Positions 34,403 to 43,253 are shown, numbered from the stretch's first letter. The stretch is DNA of 64,000 nt from Methylobacterium sp. WL1 (GCF_008000895.1 NZ_CP042823.1:496001-560000), one strand, 5' to 3'. The notes: generated by a model from the sequence alone, not told the origin. Numbers and translations are program-made.

Positions 34403-34551
34403 CGGCTGCCCGGTTGGAGCTTCGAGGCCGGGATGGTCACGGTCATCTCCCGGGGCGTCGGCACCACGAAGTTGGCCAGCGCGAACATCGCCGCGAAGAC
34501 GAGGCCGGCCAGGATCGCGAGGGTAGCGAAGAAACGGAACAGGGTCGGCAC
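34399..34551 (-). CDS. Small conserved single-pass membrane protein upstream of xerD
   Basis: A 50-residue protein with a GTG start: MPTLFRFFATLAILAGLVFA and then AMFALANFVVPTPREMTVTI, ending PASKLQPGSR. It has one N-terminal membrane helix and a conserved PxPREMTVxIP segment. I recall the same small gene between xerD and aroK in other Rhizobiales, where it is sometimes mislabelled as histidine kinase. Its stop overlaps the xerD start, so the two are coupled. Function unknown. It is easily missed because of its size and GTG start. Confidence 0.75.
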   Translation of the reverse strand: MPTLFRFFATLAILAGLVFAAMFALANFVVPTPREMTVTIPASKLQPGSR

Positions 34552-34795
34552 GTCGGTCGAACCTCGGGCAGACGAGCGCAGTCGACGGGGAGGGAGCGCG
34601 CGGAAATCTCCCCCGAAATGTCACGAAGGCTCGGTTTCGAACATGCGATCACGGCGCTGACAAGGCCTGGAAGGACACAGCGATGCGTTTCGCAGGCCGC
34701 TTGAATCGCGCTAAGAGCCTGGCACAGGATTGGAAGCCCCCCGGCGAGGCGCGTACGGGGCGGCGATAGGGAGCCGGAGACGCCACGATCATGCG

Positions 34796-35407
34796 ATGCT
34801 GCCGTCGATGAACGAAGAGGACGTCGGGGAACCGATCGAGGCGCGCCTGCGCCGGGCGCTGGGCCTGCGCTCGATCGTGCTCGTCGGCTTGATGGGGGCG
34901 GGCAAGAGCACGGTCGGCCGGCGCTTGGCCAGTCGGCTCGGACTGATCTTCAAGGATGCCGACAGCGAGATCGAGGCGGCGGCCGGCCTGACCATCCCCG
35001 ATATCTTCGCGATCTACGGCGAGCCGAGCTTCCGCGACGGCGAAGAGCGCGTGATCTCGCGCCTCCTGCGTGCCGGCCCCCTCGTGCTGGCCACCGGCGG
35101 CGGCGCCTACCTGCGCGAGGCGACGCGGGTGCGCATCCGGGAATCCGCCATCTCGGTCTGGTTGAAGGCCGATCTCGACGTGCTGATGCGGCGGGTGCGC
35201 AAGCGCGGCAACAGGCCCCTGCTCCACACCGACGATCCCGAGGCGACGATGCGCGACCTGATGGCGGTCCGCCACCCGGTCTACGCGGCCGCCGACGTGG
35301 TGGTGATCTCCCGGGAGGTCTCGCACGACCGGGTCGTCCAGGACGTGCTGGAGGCGCTGGACGCCCACATGAATGCCGCCGCCCCGCGCCCCATCGCCGC
35401 CCAGTGA
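34796..35407 (+). CDS. aroK: Shikimate kinase
   Basis: Phosphorylates shikimate at O3 in the chorismate pathway for aromatic amino acids. It has 203 residues. Walker A is GLMGAGKSTVGRRLA, followed by the shikimate-binding DADSEIEAAAG and FRDGEERVI, the glycine loop ATGGGAYLR and a lid with RGNRPLL. Starts at 34796 or 34808 are both possible. The stop overlaps the aroB start (GTGA), so the two shikimate-pathway enzymes are co-translated. Confidence 0.95.
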   Translation: MLPSMNEEDVGEPIEARLRRALGLRSIVLVGLMGAGKSTVGRRLASRLGLIFKDADSEIEAAAGLTIPDIFAIYGEPSFRDGEERVISRLLRAGPLVLATGGGAYLREATRVRIRESAISVWLKADLDVLMRRVRKRGNRPLLHTDDPEATMRDLMAVRHPVYAAADVVVISREVSHDRVVQDVLEALDAHMNAAAPRPIAAQ

Positions 35408-36582
35408 CGCCCAGTGACGCCCAAGCGAGCCTGTCCGTGACCGAGCCATCGACCCAACCGGTTCCCCTGACGGTCCACGTGCCCCTCGATGCCGGGCGCG
35501 ACTACGACATCCTGATCGGGCGTGGCCTGATCGAGATGGCCGGCGCTCAGGTGGCGGCCCTCGGGGGCCGGCGGGCGGCGATCGTCACCGACGAGAATGT
35601 CGGGGCGCTTTATGGCGAGCGGCTGCGCGACAGCCTGGAGCGGGCGGGCCTGAACGCGGGTTTCGTCACGGTGGCGCCCGGCGAAAGCTCGAAATCCTAC
35701 GCGGGTTACGCGCAGGTCTGCGACGGCCTGCTGGCGCTGAAGGTCGAACGCGGCGATCTCGTGGTCGCCCTCGGGGGCGGCGTGGTCGGGGATCTCGCCG
35801 GTTTCGCGGCTGCCACTCTGCGCCGGGGCGTACGCTTCGTGCAGGTCCCAACCAGCCTGCTCGCCCAGGTCGATTCCTCGGTGGGCGGCAAGACCGGGAT
35901 CAACGCGCCGCTCGGCAAGAACCTGATCGGCGCCTTCCATCAGCCGCGCCTGGTGCTGGCCGACACGGGGGCCCTCGACACCCTGTCCGAGCGCGAGATG
36001 CGTGCCGGCTACGCCGAGGTCGCCAAGTACGGGCTGATCGCCGATGCCGGCTTCTTCGACTGGTGCGAGGCCAACTGGCGCGGGATTTTCGCGGGCGGTC
36101 CGGAGCGTGACGAGGCCGTGGCCGCATGCTGCCGGGCCAAGGCCAGCGTGGTGACCCGGGACGAACGCGAGGACGGCGAGCGCGCGCTGCTCAACCTCGG
36201 ACACACGTTCGGGCACGCCCTGGAGCGGCTCACGGGCTACGAGTCGGCTCGGCTGGTCCATGGAGAGGGCGTCGCGATCGGTCTCGCCCTGGCCTTCCGG
36301 TTCTCGGCCCGGCTCGGGCTCTGCGCCGGGCAGGATGCCGGCCGCGTCGCCAACCACCTGGCGCTCGCCGGCCTGCCGACCCGCCTCCAGGCGGTTCCGG
36401 GCGGATGCGGCGACGCCGACGCCATCCTCGAAGCGATGGCCCAAGACAAGAAGGTCCGCGACGGCGCCCTGACCTTCATCCTTGCCCGCGGCATCGGCCA
36501 GAGCTTCATCGCTCCAGGGATCGACCGGGGGGAGGTGCGGGCGTTCCTGCTGGACGAACTGGCTGCCGATCGTCAGGCCTGA
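35404..36582 (+). CDS. aroB: 3-Dehydroquinate synthase
   Basis: Second enzyme of the shikimate pathway, turning DAHP into 3-dehydroquinate with NAD and a divalent metal. It has 392 residues and a GTG start overlapping aroK. Motifs: PGESSKSYAGYAQVCDGLL, the NAD site ALGGGVVGDLAGFAAATLRR, SSVGGKTGINAPLGKNLIGA and the metal ligands in LNLGHTFGHALE and VHGEGVAIG. The first 20 residues are non-conserved. The aroK-aroB order is standard in proteobacteria. Confidence 0.95.
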   Translation: MTPSDAQASLSVTEPSTQPVPLTVHVPLDAGRDYDILIGRGLIEMAGAQVAALGGRRAAIVTDENVGALYGERLRDSLERAGLNAGFVTVAPGESSKSYAGYAQVCDGLLALKVERGDLVVALGGGVVGDLAGFAAATLRRGVRFVQVPTSLLAQVDSSVGGKTGINAPLGKNLIGAFHQPRLVLADTGALDTLSEREMRAGYAEVAKYGLIADAGFFDWCEANWRGIFAGGPERDEAVAACCRAKASVVTRDEREDGERALLNLGHTFGHALERLTGYESARLVHGEGVAIGLALAFRFSARLGLCAGQDAGRVANHLALAGLPTRLQAVPGGCGDADAILEAMAQDKKVRDGALTFILARGIGQSFIAPGIDRGEVRAFLLDELAADRQA

Positions 36583-36739
36583 GGGTCTTCATCCGACCAT
36601 CGGCCTTGCCTTGCGCCGGTCGGACCGCTATGAGCCTGCCACGTCCGGGACGGCGCAAACCGTCACGGAGGTCTGGCTCGAACGGCCCTCGGGGCGCTCG
36701 GGGCAGAGGTTCGAGATCGGTGCGCCGATCTCGCCGGTT

Positions 36740-36814
36740 GCCGGTGTAGCTCAGTGGTAGAGCAGCGCTTTCGTAAAGCGAAGGTCGGGGGTTCAAATCC
36801 CTCCTCCGGCACCA
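36740..36814 (+). tRNA. tRNA-Thr(CGT), CCA encoded
   Basis: A 75-base cloverleaf with acceptor arm gccggtg/ctccggc, D arm gctc-agtggta-gagc, anticodon loop ttCGTaa read as Thr ACG codons, and T loop ttcaaat. The discriminator is A and the 3' CCA is encoded in DNA. Position 6-67 is a U-U mismatch and 27-43 a G-A mismatch; all other stem positions pair. It lies alone downstream of aroB, with the NUDIX gene 177 bases further on. Confidence 0.95.
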
Positions 36815-36991
36815 CTTCCCTCCCTAAACAGCCCTAGCGAACCAGGTCGAGCCGCGAGCGGCCGGAGCGCGTGTCGGCTGAAAGCCGCCGTGCCTGAGCG
36901 TTACATGCGCAGCACCTTCTTCGGAACCGGATTGCCCATCCTGGTGTAGGGCCTTCTGTGCCGCGCGGCGGCCCACGGGCGGGGATACGTC

Positions 36992-37561
36992 ATGAAAGCC
37001 GAGATCCTGGACGTCCGGTTCGTCCACGAGGGCTGGAGCCGATTCGGGATCGCCAAGGTGCGTCTCGCAGACGGCGCCGTGGTCGAGCGCGAGATCGAGG
37101 ATCACGGCAATTCGGTTGGTGTTCTACCCTACGATCCGGAGCGGCGGGTCGCCACGCTGGTGCGGGAGCTGCGGGTGCCACCCCTGTTCGCGGCCGGCGA
37201 GCAGGTCCAACTGGAGGCGCCGGCCGGCCTCATCGACGACGGCAGCCCGGAGGAGAACGGCCGCCGGGAGGTGCTGGAGGAGGTCGGCTTGCGCCTGCAC
37301 GCGCTCGAATTCGTCGGCGCGACCTATTCCTGCGCCAGCTTGACCACCGAAAAGCTGCATCTCTACCTCGCCCCCTACGGCAAGGCCGACCGCGCCGAGG
37401 ACGGCGGCGGCGCCGAGGGCGAGCACGAGAACATCCGGATTGTGGAAATGCCGCTCGCTGACCTCGCCGGGATGGCGGACCGGGCCGAACTCACCGATCT
37501 CAAGACGTTGACGCTGGTCCTGGCGCTGCGCGCCCGCCATCCGGAGCTTTTCGCGGCGTGA
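36992..37561 (+). CDS. NUDIX hydrolase (ADP-ribose pyrophosphatase-like)
   Basis: A 189-residue hydrolase of nucleoside diphosphate-linked substrates, probably ADP-ribose or a sugar nucleotide. The fold opens with a beta-rich N-terminal part, and the Nudix box begins GLIDDGSPEENGRREVLEEV and ends GL. The catalytic REVLEE core is intact, but the box is one residue shorter than the GX5EX7 spacing and lacks the first conserved Glu. The SLTTEKLHLYLAPYGK block is typical of the ADPR/GDP-mannose branch. A 29-residue membrane peptide frame overlaps its stop. Confidence 0.88.
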   Translation: MKAEILDVRFVHEGWSRFGIAKVRLADGAVVEREIEDHGNSVGVLPYDPERRVATLVRELRVPPLFAAGEQVQLEAPAGLIDDGSPEENGRREVLEEVGLRLHALEFVGATYSCASLTTEKLHLYLAPYGKADRAEDGGGAEGEHENIRIVEMPLADLAGMADRAELTDLKTLTLVLALRARHPELFAA

Positions 37562-37647
37562 GAATCCGCTATCGCGTATTCGCGCAATGGTTGATCACCG
37601 CCATGGTATTCGGCGCGGTCGCCTGGATCGCGTTTCACCTGCGCTGA
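37558..37647 (+). CDS. Possible 29-residue membrane peptide overlapping the NUDIX stop
   Basis: A GTG start sharing bases with the NUDIX stop (GTGA) opens a 29-residue frame: basic start MRIRYRVFAQW, then a membrane helix LITAMVFGAVAWIAFHL and a stop. Overlap with the upstream stop and a clean basic-then-hydrophobic design suggest a real small gene. The alternative is a chance open frame in the 114-base gap before the dehydratase gene. Confidence 0.4.
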   Translation: MRIRYRVFAQWLITAMVFGAVAWIAFHLR

Positions 37648-37675
37648 GCAGAAACCCGTCTCAGGAATTGAAGCG

Positions 37676-39394
37676 ATGAGCGAAGACGCCGTCACCGCCG
37701 AACCCCACGGCCTCGACCGGGGTCTGACCAATTACGGCGACCGCGATTTCGCCCGCTACCTGCGCCGCTCCTTCGCCCGGTCCATGGGCATCTCGCGCAC
37801 GCTCCTCGACAAGCCGGTGGTCGGCATCGCCATGACGCCGTCCGGGTTCAACAACTGCCATCGCGGCATGCCGGAACTGGTCGAGGCGGTCTCGCGCGGG
37901 GTGCTGGCTGCCGGGGCCCTGCCGCTGCCGTTCCCGACCGTGTCGCTCGGAGAGGTTTTCCTCAACCCGACCAGCATGATGTACCGCAACCTCATGGCCA
38001 TGGACACGGAGGAGATGATCCAGGCCCAGCCGATGGATGCGGTGGTCCTGATCGGCGGCTGCGACAAGACCGTGCCGGCTCAGCTCATGGGGGCGGCCTC
38101 GGCCGGCCTGCCCGCGATCCAGGTCGTGACCGGCCCGATGTCCACCGGCCGTCATCGCGGCCAGCGGCTCGGCGCCTGCACGGATTGCCGGGGCTTCTGG
38201 GCCAAGTACCGGGCTGGAACGGTGGAATCGGAGGAAATCGCCGAGGTCGAGGGCCGGCTCTCGGTCACGGCCGGCACCTGCGCGGTGATGGGCACGGCCT
38301 CGACCATGGCCTGCATCGCCGAGGCGCTCGGCATGTCGCTGCCCGGGACCGCCGCGATCCCGGCCGTGCATTCGGACCGGCTGGTGGCCGCCGAAGAGAC
38401 CGGACGCGCCGCGGTGCGGCTGATCCAGACCAAGATCACGCCGGCGCAGGTCATCACGCAGAGATCGGTCGAGAACGCGATCCGGGTCCTGATGGCGGTA
38501 TCGGGCTCCACCAACGCCATCGTGCACCTCACGGCCATCGCCGGGCGCCTCGGAATCCGCATCCCGTCCGGGCGCTTCAACGAAATCTCGGACGAGACCC
38601 CGGTGCTGGTCGACCTGAAGCCCGTGGGCGAGGGCTACATGGAGGATTTCCACGCCGCGGGCGGCATGGGTGCGCTGCTGCGAGAGCTGCGCCCGCTCCT
38701 GCATCTCGACACCGTGGACGTGGAGGGCCGCACCCTGACCGAGCGTCTGGACGAACCGGCCGGCTGGGTTGACCGCGCGGTGATCCGAGCCTTCGACGAT
38801 CCGGTCTCGCCGGTAGGCGGCCTAGTGGCGCTCAGCGGCAACCTGGCCCCGGACGGAGCGATCTTCAAGCGCGCCGCCGCGACGCCGGAGCTGTTCGAAT
38901 CCGAGGGGCGAGCGGTGGTGTTCACCGGCCTCGAAGACCTGAGCCGCCGAATCGACGACCCGGACCTCGACGTGGCGCCGGGGGATGTGCTGGTGCTGCA
39001 GAATGCCGGGCCGCACGCCGCCGGCATGCCCGAGGCGGGCTACCTGCCGATCCCCAAGAAACTCGCCAGGGCGGGGGTGAAGGACATGGTGCGGATCTCG
39101 GACGCCCGGATGTCCGGCACCGCCTTCGGGTCGATCGTGCTGCACATCGCCCCGGAGGCGGCCATCGGCGGTCCGCTCGGAGCCGTGCGCGACGGCGACC
39201 GGGTCCGCCTGTCGATCCGCGACAAGCGGATCGACCTGCTGGTGGACGAGGCCGAGATCGCCCGCCGCCTCGCCGGCCATCAACCGCCGCCCGCTCCCAA
39301 GCGTGGCTACAAGGCACTCTACCGGCGCACCGTCACGCAAGCGCCGGAGGGATGCGACTTCGACTTCCTGATCGGGGAGGGCGAGCCGGGCTGA
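37676..39394 (+). CDS. IlvD/Edd family dehydratase
   Basis: A 572-residue [Fe-S] dehydratase that removes water from a dihydroxy acid. It has the cluster Cys regions GGCDKTVPAQLMGAA and LGACTDCRGFW, with a further Cys in SVTAGTCAVMGTASTMACIA, and the C-terminal block DARMSGTAFGSIVLHIAPEA. This form, with FPTVSLGEVFLNPTSMMYRN, is closer to the sugar-acid (arabonate/xylonate/galactonate) dehydratases than to biosynthetic IlvD. The substrate is inference. The enzyme needs clusters like those built by the SUF system. A thiolase-like gene follows after 69 bases. Confidence 0.85.
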   Translation: MSEDAVTAEPHGLDRGLTNYGDRDFARYLRRSFARSMGISRTLLDKPVVGIAMTPSGFNNCHRGMPELVEAVSRGVLAAGALPLPFPTVSLGEVFLNPTSMMYRNLMAMDTEEMIQAQPMDAVVLIGGCDKTVPAQLMGAASAGLPAIQVVTGPMSTGRHRGQRLGACTDCRGFWAKYRAGTVESEEIAEVEGRLSVTAGTCAVMGTASTMACIAEALGMSLPGTAAIPAVHSDRLVAAEETGRAAVRLIQTKITPAQVITQRSVENAIRVLMAVSGSTNAIVHLTAIAGRLGIRIPSGRFNEISDETPVLVDLKPVGEGYMEDFHAAGGMGALLRELRPLLHLDTVDVEGRTLTERLDEPAGWVDRAVIRAFDDPVSPVGGLVALSGNLAPDGAIFKRAAATPELFESEGRAVVFTGLEDLSRRIDDPDLDVAPGDVLVLQNAGPHAAGMPEAGYLPIPKKLARAGVKDMVRISDARMSGTAFGSIVLHIAPEAAIGGPLGAVRDGDRVRLSIRDKRIDLLVDEAEIARRLAGHQPPPAPKRGYKALYRRTVTQAPEGCDFDFLIGEGEPG

Positions 39395-39463
39395 GGCCGG
39401 CCGCTTGATCCCCGGGCACGCCAGGGCCATCGTTCGGTGAAGAATCGGGAGGAGTCGAAGAGC

Positions 39464-40633
39464 ATGACGCGCGCCTGTATCGTGGGCTGGGCCCACACAC
39501 CGTTCGGCAAGCTCGAGGAGCCGGATGTCGAGGGCCTGATCGCGCGGGTGTCCGGCGAGGCGTTGGCTCATGCCGGCGTCGAGGATTCCCAAGTCGACGG
39601 GATCTATGTGGGCGTCATGAACACCGGCTTCTCGAAGCAGGGCTTCGAGGGGTCGCAGGTCGCGCTCACTCGGCCGGGCCTCGCCCATGCACCGGCGACG
39701 CATCTGGAGAACGCCTGCGCCACCGGTTCGGCGGCGCTCTACGCGGCCCTCGATTTCGTCGATAGCGGCCGCGGGCGGATCGCCCTGGTGGTCGGCGCCG
39801 AGAAGATGACGGCGAAATCCGTTGCCGAGACCGGCGACATCCTGCTCGGCGCCTCCTACCGGAAAGAGGAGGCCGACATCGAGGGCGGCTTCGCGGGCGT
39901 GTTCGGGCGGATCGCGGCCGGCTACTTCCAGCGCTACGGCGACCGCAGCGAGGAACTGGCCCGGATCGCCGCCAAGAACCACCGCAACGGTGTAGGCAAC
40001 CCCTACGCGCAGCTCAGGAAAGACCTGGGCTTCGAGTTCTGCAACAAAGTCTCCGAGAAGAACCCCTACGTGGCGGCACCGCTGCGGCGCACCGACTGCT
40101 CGCTGATCTCCGACGGCGCCGCCGCCCTGGTGGTGGCCGATGCCGAGACGGCGGAAGGGTTGGCCCGCGCCGTCGGCTTCCGCGCCCGTGCGCACGTCAA
40201 CGATATCCTCCCCCTGTCCCGCCGGGACCCGACCGCGTTCAAGGGCGCCCGGCTCGCCTGGGAGAAGGCGCGCGCGCAGGCCGGGATCGGCAACGACGAC
40301 CTGTCGTTCGTGGAGACGCACGATTGCTTCACCATCGCCGAAATCATCGAGTACGAGGCGATGGGGCTGGCCGAACCCGGCCAGGGTTATCGCGTCGTCC
40401 GCGAGGGGCTGACCGAGAAGGGCGGCCGGCTGCCGATCAATCCGTCGGGCGGGCTGAAGTCCAAGGGCCATCCGGTCGGCGCCACCGGCGTCTCGATGCA
40501 CGTGATGGCCTGCCTCCAGCTCATGGGCGAGGCGGGCGAGATGCAGGTCCCAGGCGCGAACCTGGCCGGGATCTTCAACATGGGCGGGGCCGCGGTGGCC
40601 AACTACGTGTCGATCCTGGAGCGGCGGCGGTAG
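39464..40633 (+). CDS. Thiolase-like acetyl-CoA acetyltransferase family protein
   Basis: A 389-residue thiolase-fold protein of the SCP-x-like branch. The nucleophile Cys sits in ENACATGSAALYAAL, the first catalytic His region in ETHDCFTIAEIIEYEAMGLA, and the final one in SGGLKSKGHPVGATG. The classical second Cys is replaced by the NMGGAAVANY ending, so it may be a degradative or non-classical thiolase. ATG 39464 follows cgggaggag, a good ribosome site. It lies tail to tail with metZ. Confidence 0.88.
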   Translation: MTRACIVGWAHTPFGKLEEPDVEGLIARVSGEALAHAGVEDSQVDGIYVGVMNTGFSKQGFEGSQVALTRPGLAHAPATHLENACATGSAALYAALDFVDSGRGRIALVVGAEKMTAKSVAETGDILLGASYRKEEADIEGGFAGVFGRIAAGYFQRYGDRSEELARIAAKNHRNGVGNPYAQLRKDLGFEFCNKVSEKNPYVAAPLRRTDCSLISDGAAALVVADAETAEGLARAVGFRARAHVNDILPLSRRDPTAFKGARLAWEKARAQAGIGNDDLSFVETHDCFTIAEIIEYEAMGLAEPGQGYRVVREGLTEKGGRLPINPSGGLKSKGHPVGATGVSMHVMACLQLMGEAGEMQVPGANLAGIFNMGGAAVANYVSILERRR

Positions 40634-40661
40634 CACCGCTCCACATCGGGCCAACAGAGGG

Positions 40662-40679
40662 GAGGGGAGCGATCCCCTC
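40662..40679. terminator. Convergent hairpin between thiolase and metZ genes
   Basis: Perfect 7-bp inverted repeat gagggga-gcga-tcccctc fills the 46-base gap between two converging genes and touches the metZ stop. It is probably a shared terminator, with no clear T run on either side. Confidence 0.5.
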
Positions 40680-41972
40680 TCAGCCGAGCTTGTCGAGGGC
40701 TTGGCTGAGGTCGGCGATCAGGTCGGCCTCGTTCTCCAGGCCGATCGAGAGACGCACGGTCTCGGGGCCGACCTGCGCGGCGGCCTTCTCGCCCTCGGGC
40801 AATTGCCGGTGCGTCGTCGAGGACGGGTGAATCGCCAGCGACTTGATCTCGCCGATGTTGACCAGGTGCGAGATCAGTTCGAGCCCGGCGATGAACGCCA
40901 GGGCCGCCGGCTCACCGCCCTTCAGCGCGAAGGTGAAGATCGAGCCCGGTCCCTGCGGGGTGTAGCGCCGGGCGAGGTCTTCCCCAATCTGCCCCGGCAG
41001 TCCGGGATAGCTCACCCAGGCCACCGCCGGGTGGTCCTGCAGGAAGGCTGCCACGGCCCGCGCGTTGGCGCAGTGGCGTTCCATGCGCAACGGCAGGGTC
41101 TCGATGCCCATCAGGGTCAGGAAGGCGTTCATCGGCGACAGACCGGGGCCGAGATCGCGCAGGCCGAAGAACCGGCAGGCCGCCGCGAAGGGCGTCTCGG
41201 GGAAGCTCTTGGTCAGGACCAAGCCGTCGTAGTCCGGCCAGGGGTCGGTGATCAGGTTGTAGCCGGTGGTCCGGGTCCAGTCGAAGGAGCCGGCATCGCA
41301 GATCATGCCGCCGATGGTCTGGCCCGAACCGCTCAAGAACTTCGAGGTCGAGTGCCAGACGATGTCCGCACCGTGCTCGATCGGCCGGATCAGGGCCGGC
41401 GAGGCCAGGGTGTTGTCGACCACGAGGGGCAGGCCGTGGCGACGGGCTACCGCGGCGATCCCGTCGAGGTCCACCACCGAGGCGCACGGGTTCACGATCG
41501 ACTCGCAGAAGATGGCCCGGCATTCCGGCGTGATCGCCGCCTCGAAATCCTCCGGCCGCATGCCGGCGGCGAAGCGGGGCTTCAGGTCGTAGCGGCCGTC
41601 GAGTCGGCGCATCAGGCCCAGCGAGCCGCCGAACAGCCGCGGCGAGGCCACGTAGGCGTCGCCGCTCTTCATCAGGGTCATCAGCACCAGCATCATCGCC
41701 GACTGCCCGGAGGAGACCGCGACGCCGGCCTTGGCGCCCTCCAGGTCGGCGACCCGGCGCTCCAGGGCGGCCACCGTCGGGTTCGACCCGCGCGAGTACG
41801 AGAACCCGGACCGGCGGCCCGCGAAGATGTCCGCCGCCTGCTCGGTGGAATCGAACACGAAGCCGTTGGTGAAGTAGATCGGCTGGACCCGCGCGCCGGT
41901 GGCGGGATCGGGCGCCGCGCCGGCATGGATGGCCCGGGTCGCGAAGCGGTGCTGTCGGCTGGTATCCGTCAT
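40680..41972 (-). CDS. metZ: O-succinylhomoserine/O-acetylhomoserine sulfhydrylase
   Basis: A PLP enzyme that makes homocysteine (methionine pathway) from an acylated homoserine and sulfide. It has 430 residues. The start HRFATRAIHAGAAPDPATGA, the GFSYSRGSNPTVAALERRVA block, the PLP lysine in WHSTSKFLSGSG and the C-terminal SLAIHPSSTTHRQL are all characteristic of the Cys/Met metabolism PLP family. MetZ uses succinylhomoserine and MetY acetylhomoserine; the LEGAKAGVAVSSGQSA region does not decide, so the acyl group is inferred. No SAM-II riboswitch is seen in the 58-base leader. Confidence 0.88.
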   Translation of the reverse strand: MTDTSRQHRFATRAIHAGAAPDPATGARVQPIYFTNGFVFDSTEQAADIFAGRRSGFSYSRGSNPTVAALERRVADLEGAKAGVAVSSGQSAMMLVLMTLMKSGDAYVASPRLFGGSLGLMRRLDGRYDLKPRFAAGMRPEDFEAAITPECRAIFCESIVNPCASVVDLDGIAAVARRHGLPLVVDNTLASPALIRPIEHGADIVWHSTSKFLSGSGQTIGGMICDAGSFDWTRTTGYNLITDPWPDYDGLVLTKSFPETPFAAACRFFGLRDLGPGLSPMNAFLTLMGIETLPLRMERHCANARAVAAFLQDHPAVAWVSYPGLPGQIGEDLARRYTPQGPGSIFTFALKGGEPAALAFIAGLELISHLVNIGEIKSLAIHPSSTTHRQLPEGEKAAAQVGPETVRLSIGLENEADLIADLSQALDKLG

Positions 41973-42030
41973 GGCTCTCGGTCGGCTGTACGGCGCCCGG
42001 ATCGTCGACGCGCCCGAGCCGGAGGAGGCT

Positions 42031-42417
42031 TCACGCCGCGCGACGGATGAAGGCCTGCAGGGTTCGGACCAGGGTCGTGGGCTCGTAGGGCTTCGGAATG
42101 AAGCGGGCCCCCTCCGGCATGTCGTTGGGGCCGGGGGTGCCCATGCCGGATACGACGAGGACGGGGATGGTCGGCCAGCGATGCGCCACGAGGCGGGCCA
42201 GGGCGAACCCGTCCATCGAGCCCTGCGGCATGTCGACATCCGTCATCAGGACGCCGACATCGTCGCGGTTTTCCAGGACCTTCAGCGCCTTGTCGGCGTG
42301 GCTGGCCTCCAGCACGGTGAAGCCGGCATCCGCCAGGGTATCGGACGCCTCCATGAGCAGGAGGCCGTCATCCTCCACCAGCAGCACCACGGGTTGGTCG
42401 GACAAGCTTTCAGTCAT
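42031..42417 (-). CDS. Single-domain response regulator
   Basis: A 128-residue receiver domain with no output domain. Acidic pocket E15-D16-D17, phospho-acceptor D60 in LMTDVDMPQG, Ser in VVSGMG and K109 in FIPKPYEP are all present, so it should be phosphorylated. Such receivers pass phosphate in a relay or control motility or stress. No histidine kinase lies next to it. The stop is 58 bases from the metZ start. Confidence 0.93.
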   Translation of the reverse strand: MTESLSDQPVVLLVEDDGLLLMEASDTLADAGFTVLEASHADKALKVLENRDDVGVLMTDVDMPQGSMDGFALARLVAHRWPTIPVLVVSGMGTPGPNDMPEGARFIPKPYEPTTLVRTLQAFIRRAA

Positions 42418-42503
42418 CAGACCTGCAAAGGTTCAGTCGCGACGTTCGAAGCCCGCGCCGTATTCCCCGGGCCTGCCCCCGTCAAGGCGCGGGACCTGCG
42501 GCG

Positions 42504-43160
42504 TCAGGCGGCCTCCTCACGCTTCCCCAGGCGCTTGTCGAGGTAAGTGTCCACCGTCTGAGTCAGTTCATCGACCTTGCCGTCGAAGAAATGGTTGGCG
42601 CCCTCGACCATCTGGTGCTCGATGATCACGCCCTTCTGCACCTTCACCTTCTCGATCACCGGCATGACGTCCCGGGCCGGCGCGACGCGATCCTCGGAGC
42701 CGTGCACGAACAGGCCGGAGGAGGGGCAGGGGGCCAGGAAGGTGAAGTCGAAGCGGTTGGCCATCGCGGCGATCGAGATGAAGCCCTCGATCTCGGGACG
42801 CCGCATCAGCAGCTGCATGCCAATCCAGGCGCCGAACGACACGCCGGCGATCCAGCACGACTTCGCCTCCGGGTTGACCGACTGCACCCAGTCGAGGGCC
42901 GCGGCCGCGTCGGAGAGCTCACCCGAACCGTGGTCGAACGCGCCCTGGCTGCGGCCGACCCCGCGAAAATTGAAACGCAGGGCTGCAAAGCCGCGATTGG
43001 CGAAGGTGTAGAAAAGATTGTACACAATTTGATTGTTCATCGTACCCCCGAACTGGGGGTGCGGGTGCAGGACGATGGCAATCGGCGCGCCGCGCTTCTT
43101 GGGGGCCTGATAGCGGCCTTCCAGACGTCCGGCCGGGCCGGTGAAGATGACTTCAGGCAT
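42504..43160 (-). CDS. Alpha/beta hydrolase (dienelactone hydrolase-like)
   Basis: A 218-residue hydrolase of the short alpha/beta type. The start PEVIFTGPAGRLEGRYQ, the HPHPQFGGTMNNQIVYNL oxyanion region, nucleophile Ser in AGVSFGAWIGMQLL, the acid in VHGSEDRVAPA and the catalytic His in VEGANHFFDGKVDEL are visible. It closely resembles the conserved alphaproteobacterial CocE/DLH-like small hydrolases of unknown substrate. It is divergent from the SUF operon and shares its 274-base upstream region, so the Irr boxes could affect it too. Confidence 0.88.
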   Translation of the reverse strand: MPEVIFTGPAGRLEGRYQAPKKRGAPIAIVLHPHPQFGGTMNNQIVYNLFYTFANRGFAALRFNFRGVGRSQGAFDHGSGELSDAAAALDWVQSVNPEAKSCWIAGVSFGAWIGMQLLMRRPEIEGFISIAAMANRFDFTFLAPCPSSGLFVHGSEDRVAPARDVMPVIEKVKVQKGVIIEHQMVEGANHFFDGKVDELTQTVDTYLDKRLGKREEAA

Positions 43161-43220
43161 CGTTCAACTCTCGTTTCAGCGGTCGCCGGCCGCGCGATCT
43201 CGGGCAGTGAAGAGGCAGCC

Positions 43221-43248
43221 TTGACTCGCCGCACGCACACCATACAAA
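43221..43248 (+). promoter_or_regulatory. Predicted sigma70-type promoter of the SUF operon
   Basis: The hexamers TTGACT (43221-43226) and TACAAA (43243-43248) are separated by 16 bases. A start of transcription near 43255 would fall inside the first Irr-like box. Chosen by hexamer match and position; it is not experimentally shown. Confidence 0.5.
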
Positions 43249-43253
43249 CGCTC

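Noticed and set aside
36740..36814. A tRNA pseudogene because of two stem mismatches
   Set aside because: The anticodon, D and T arms, discriminator and CCA are intact, and the remaining stem pairs are good, so a working tRNA-Thr is more likely.
41973..42030. SAM-II riboswitch before metZ
   Set aside because: The 58-base leader is too short and none of the conserved SAM-II words is present.
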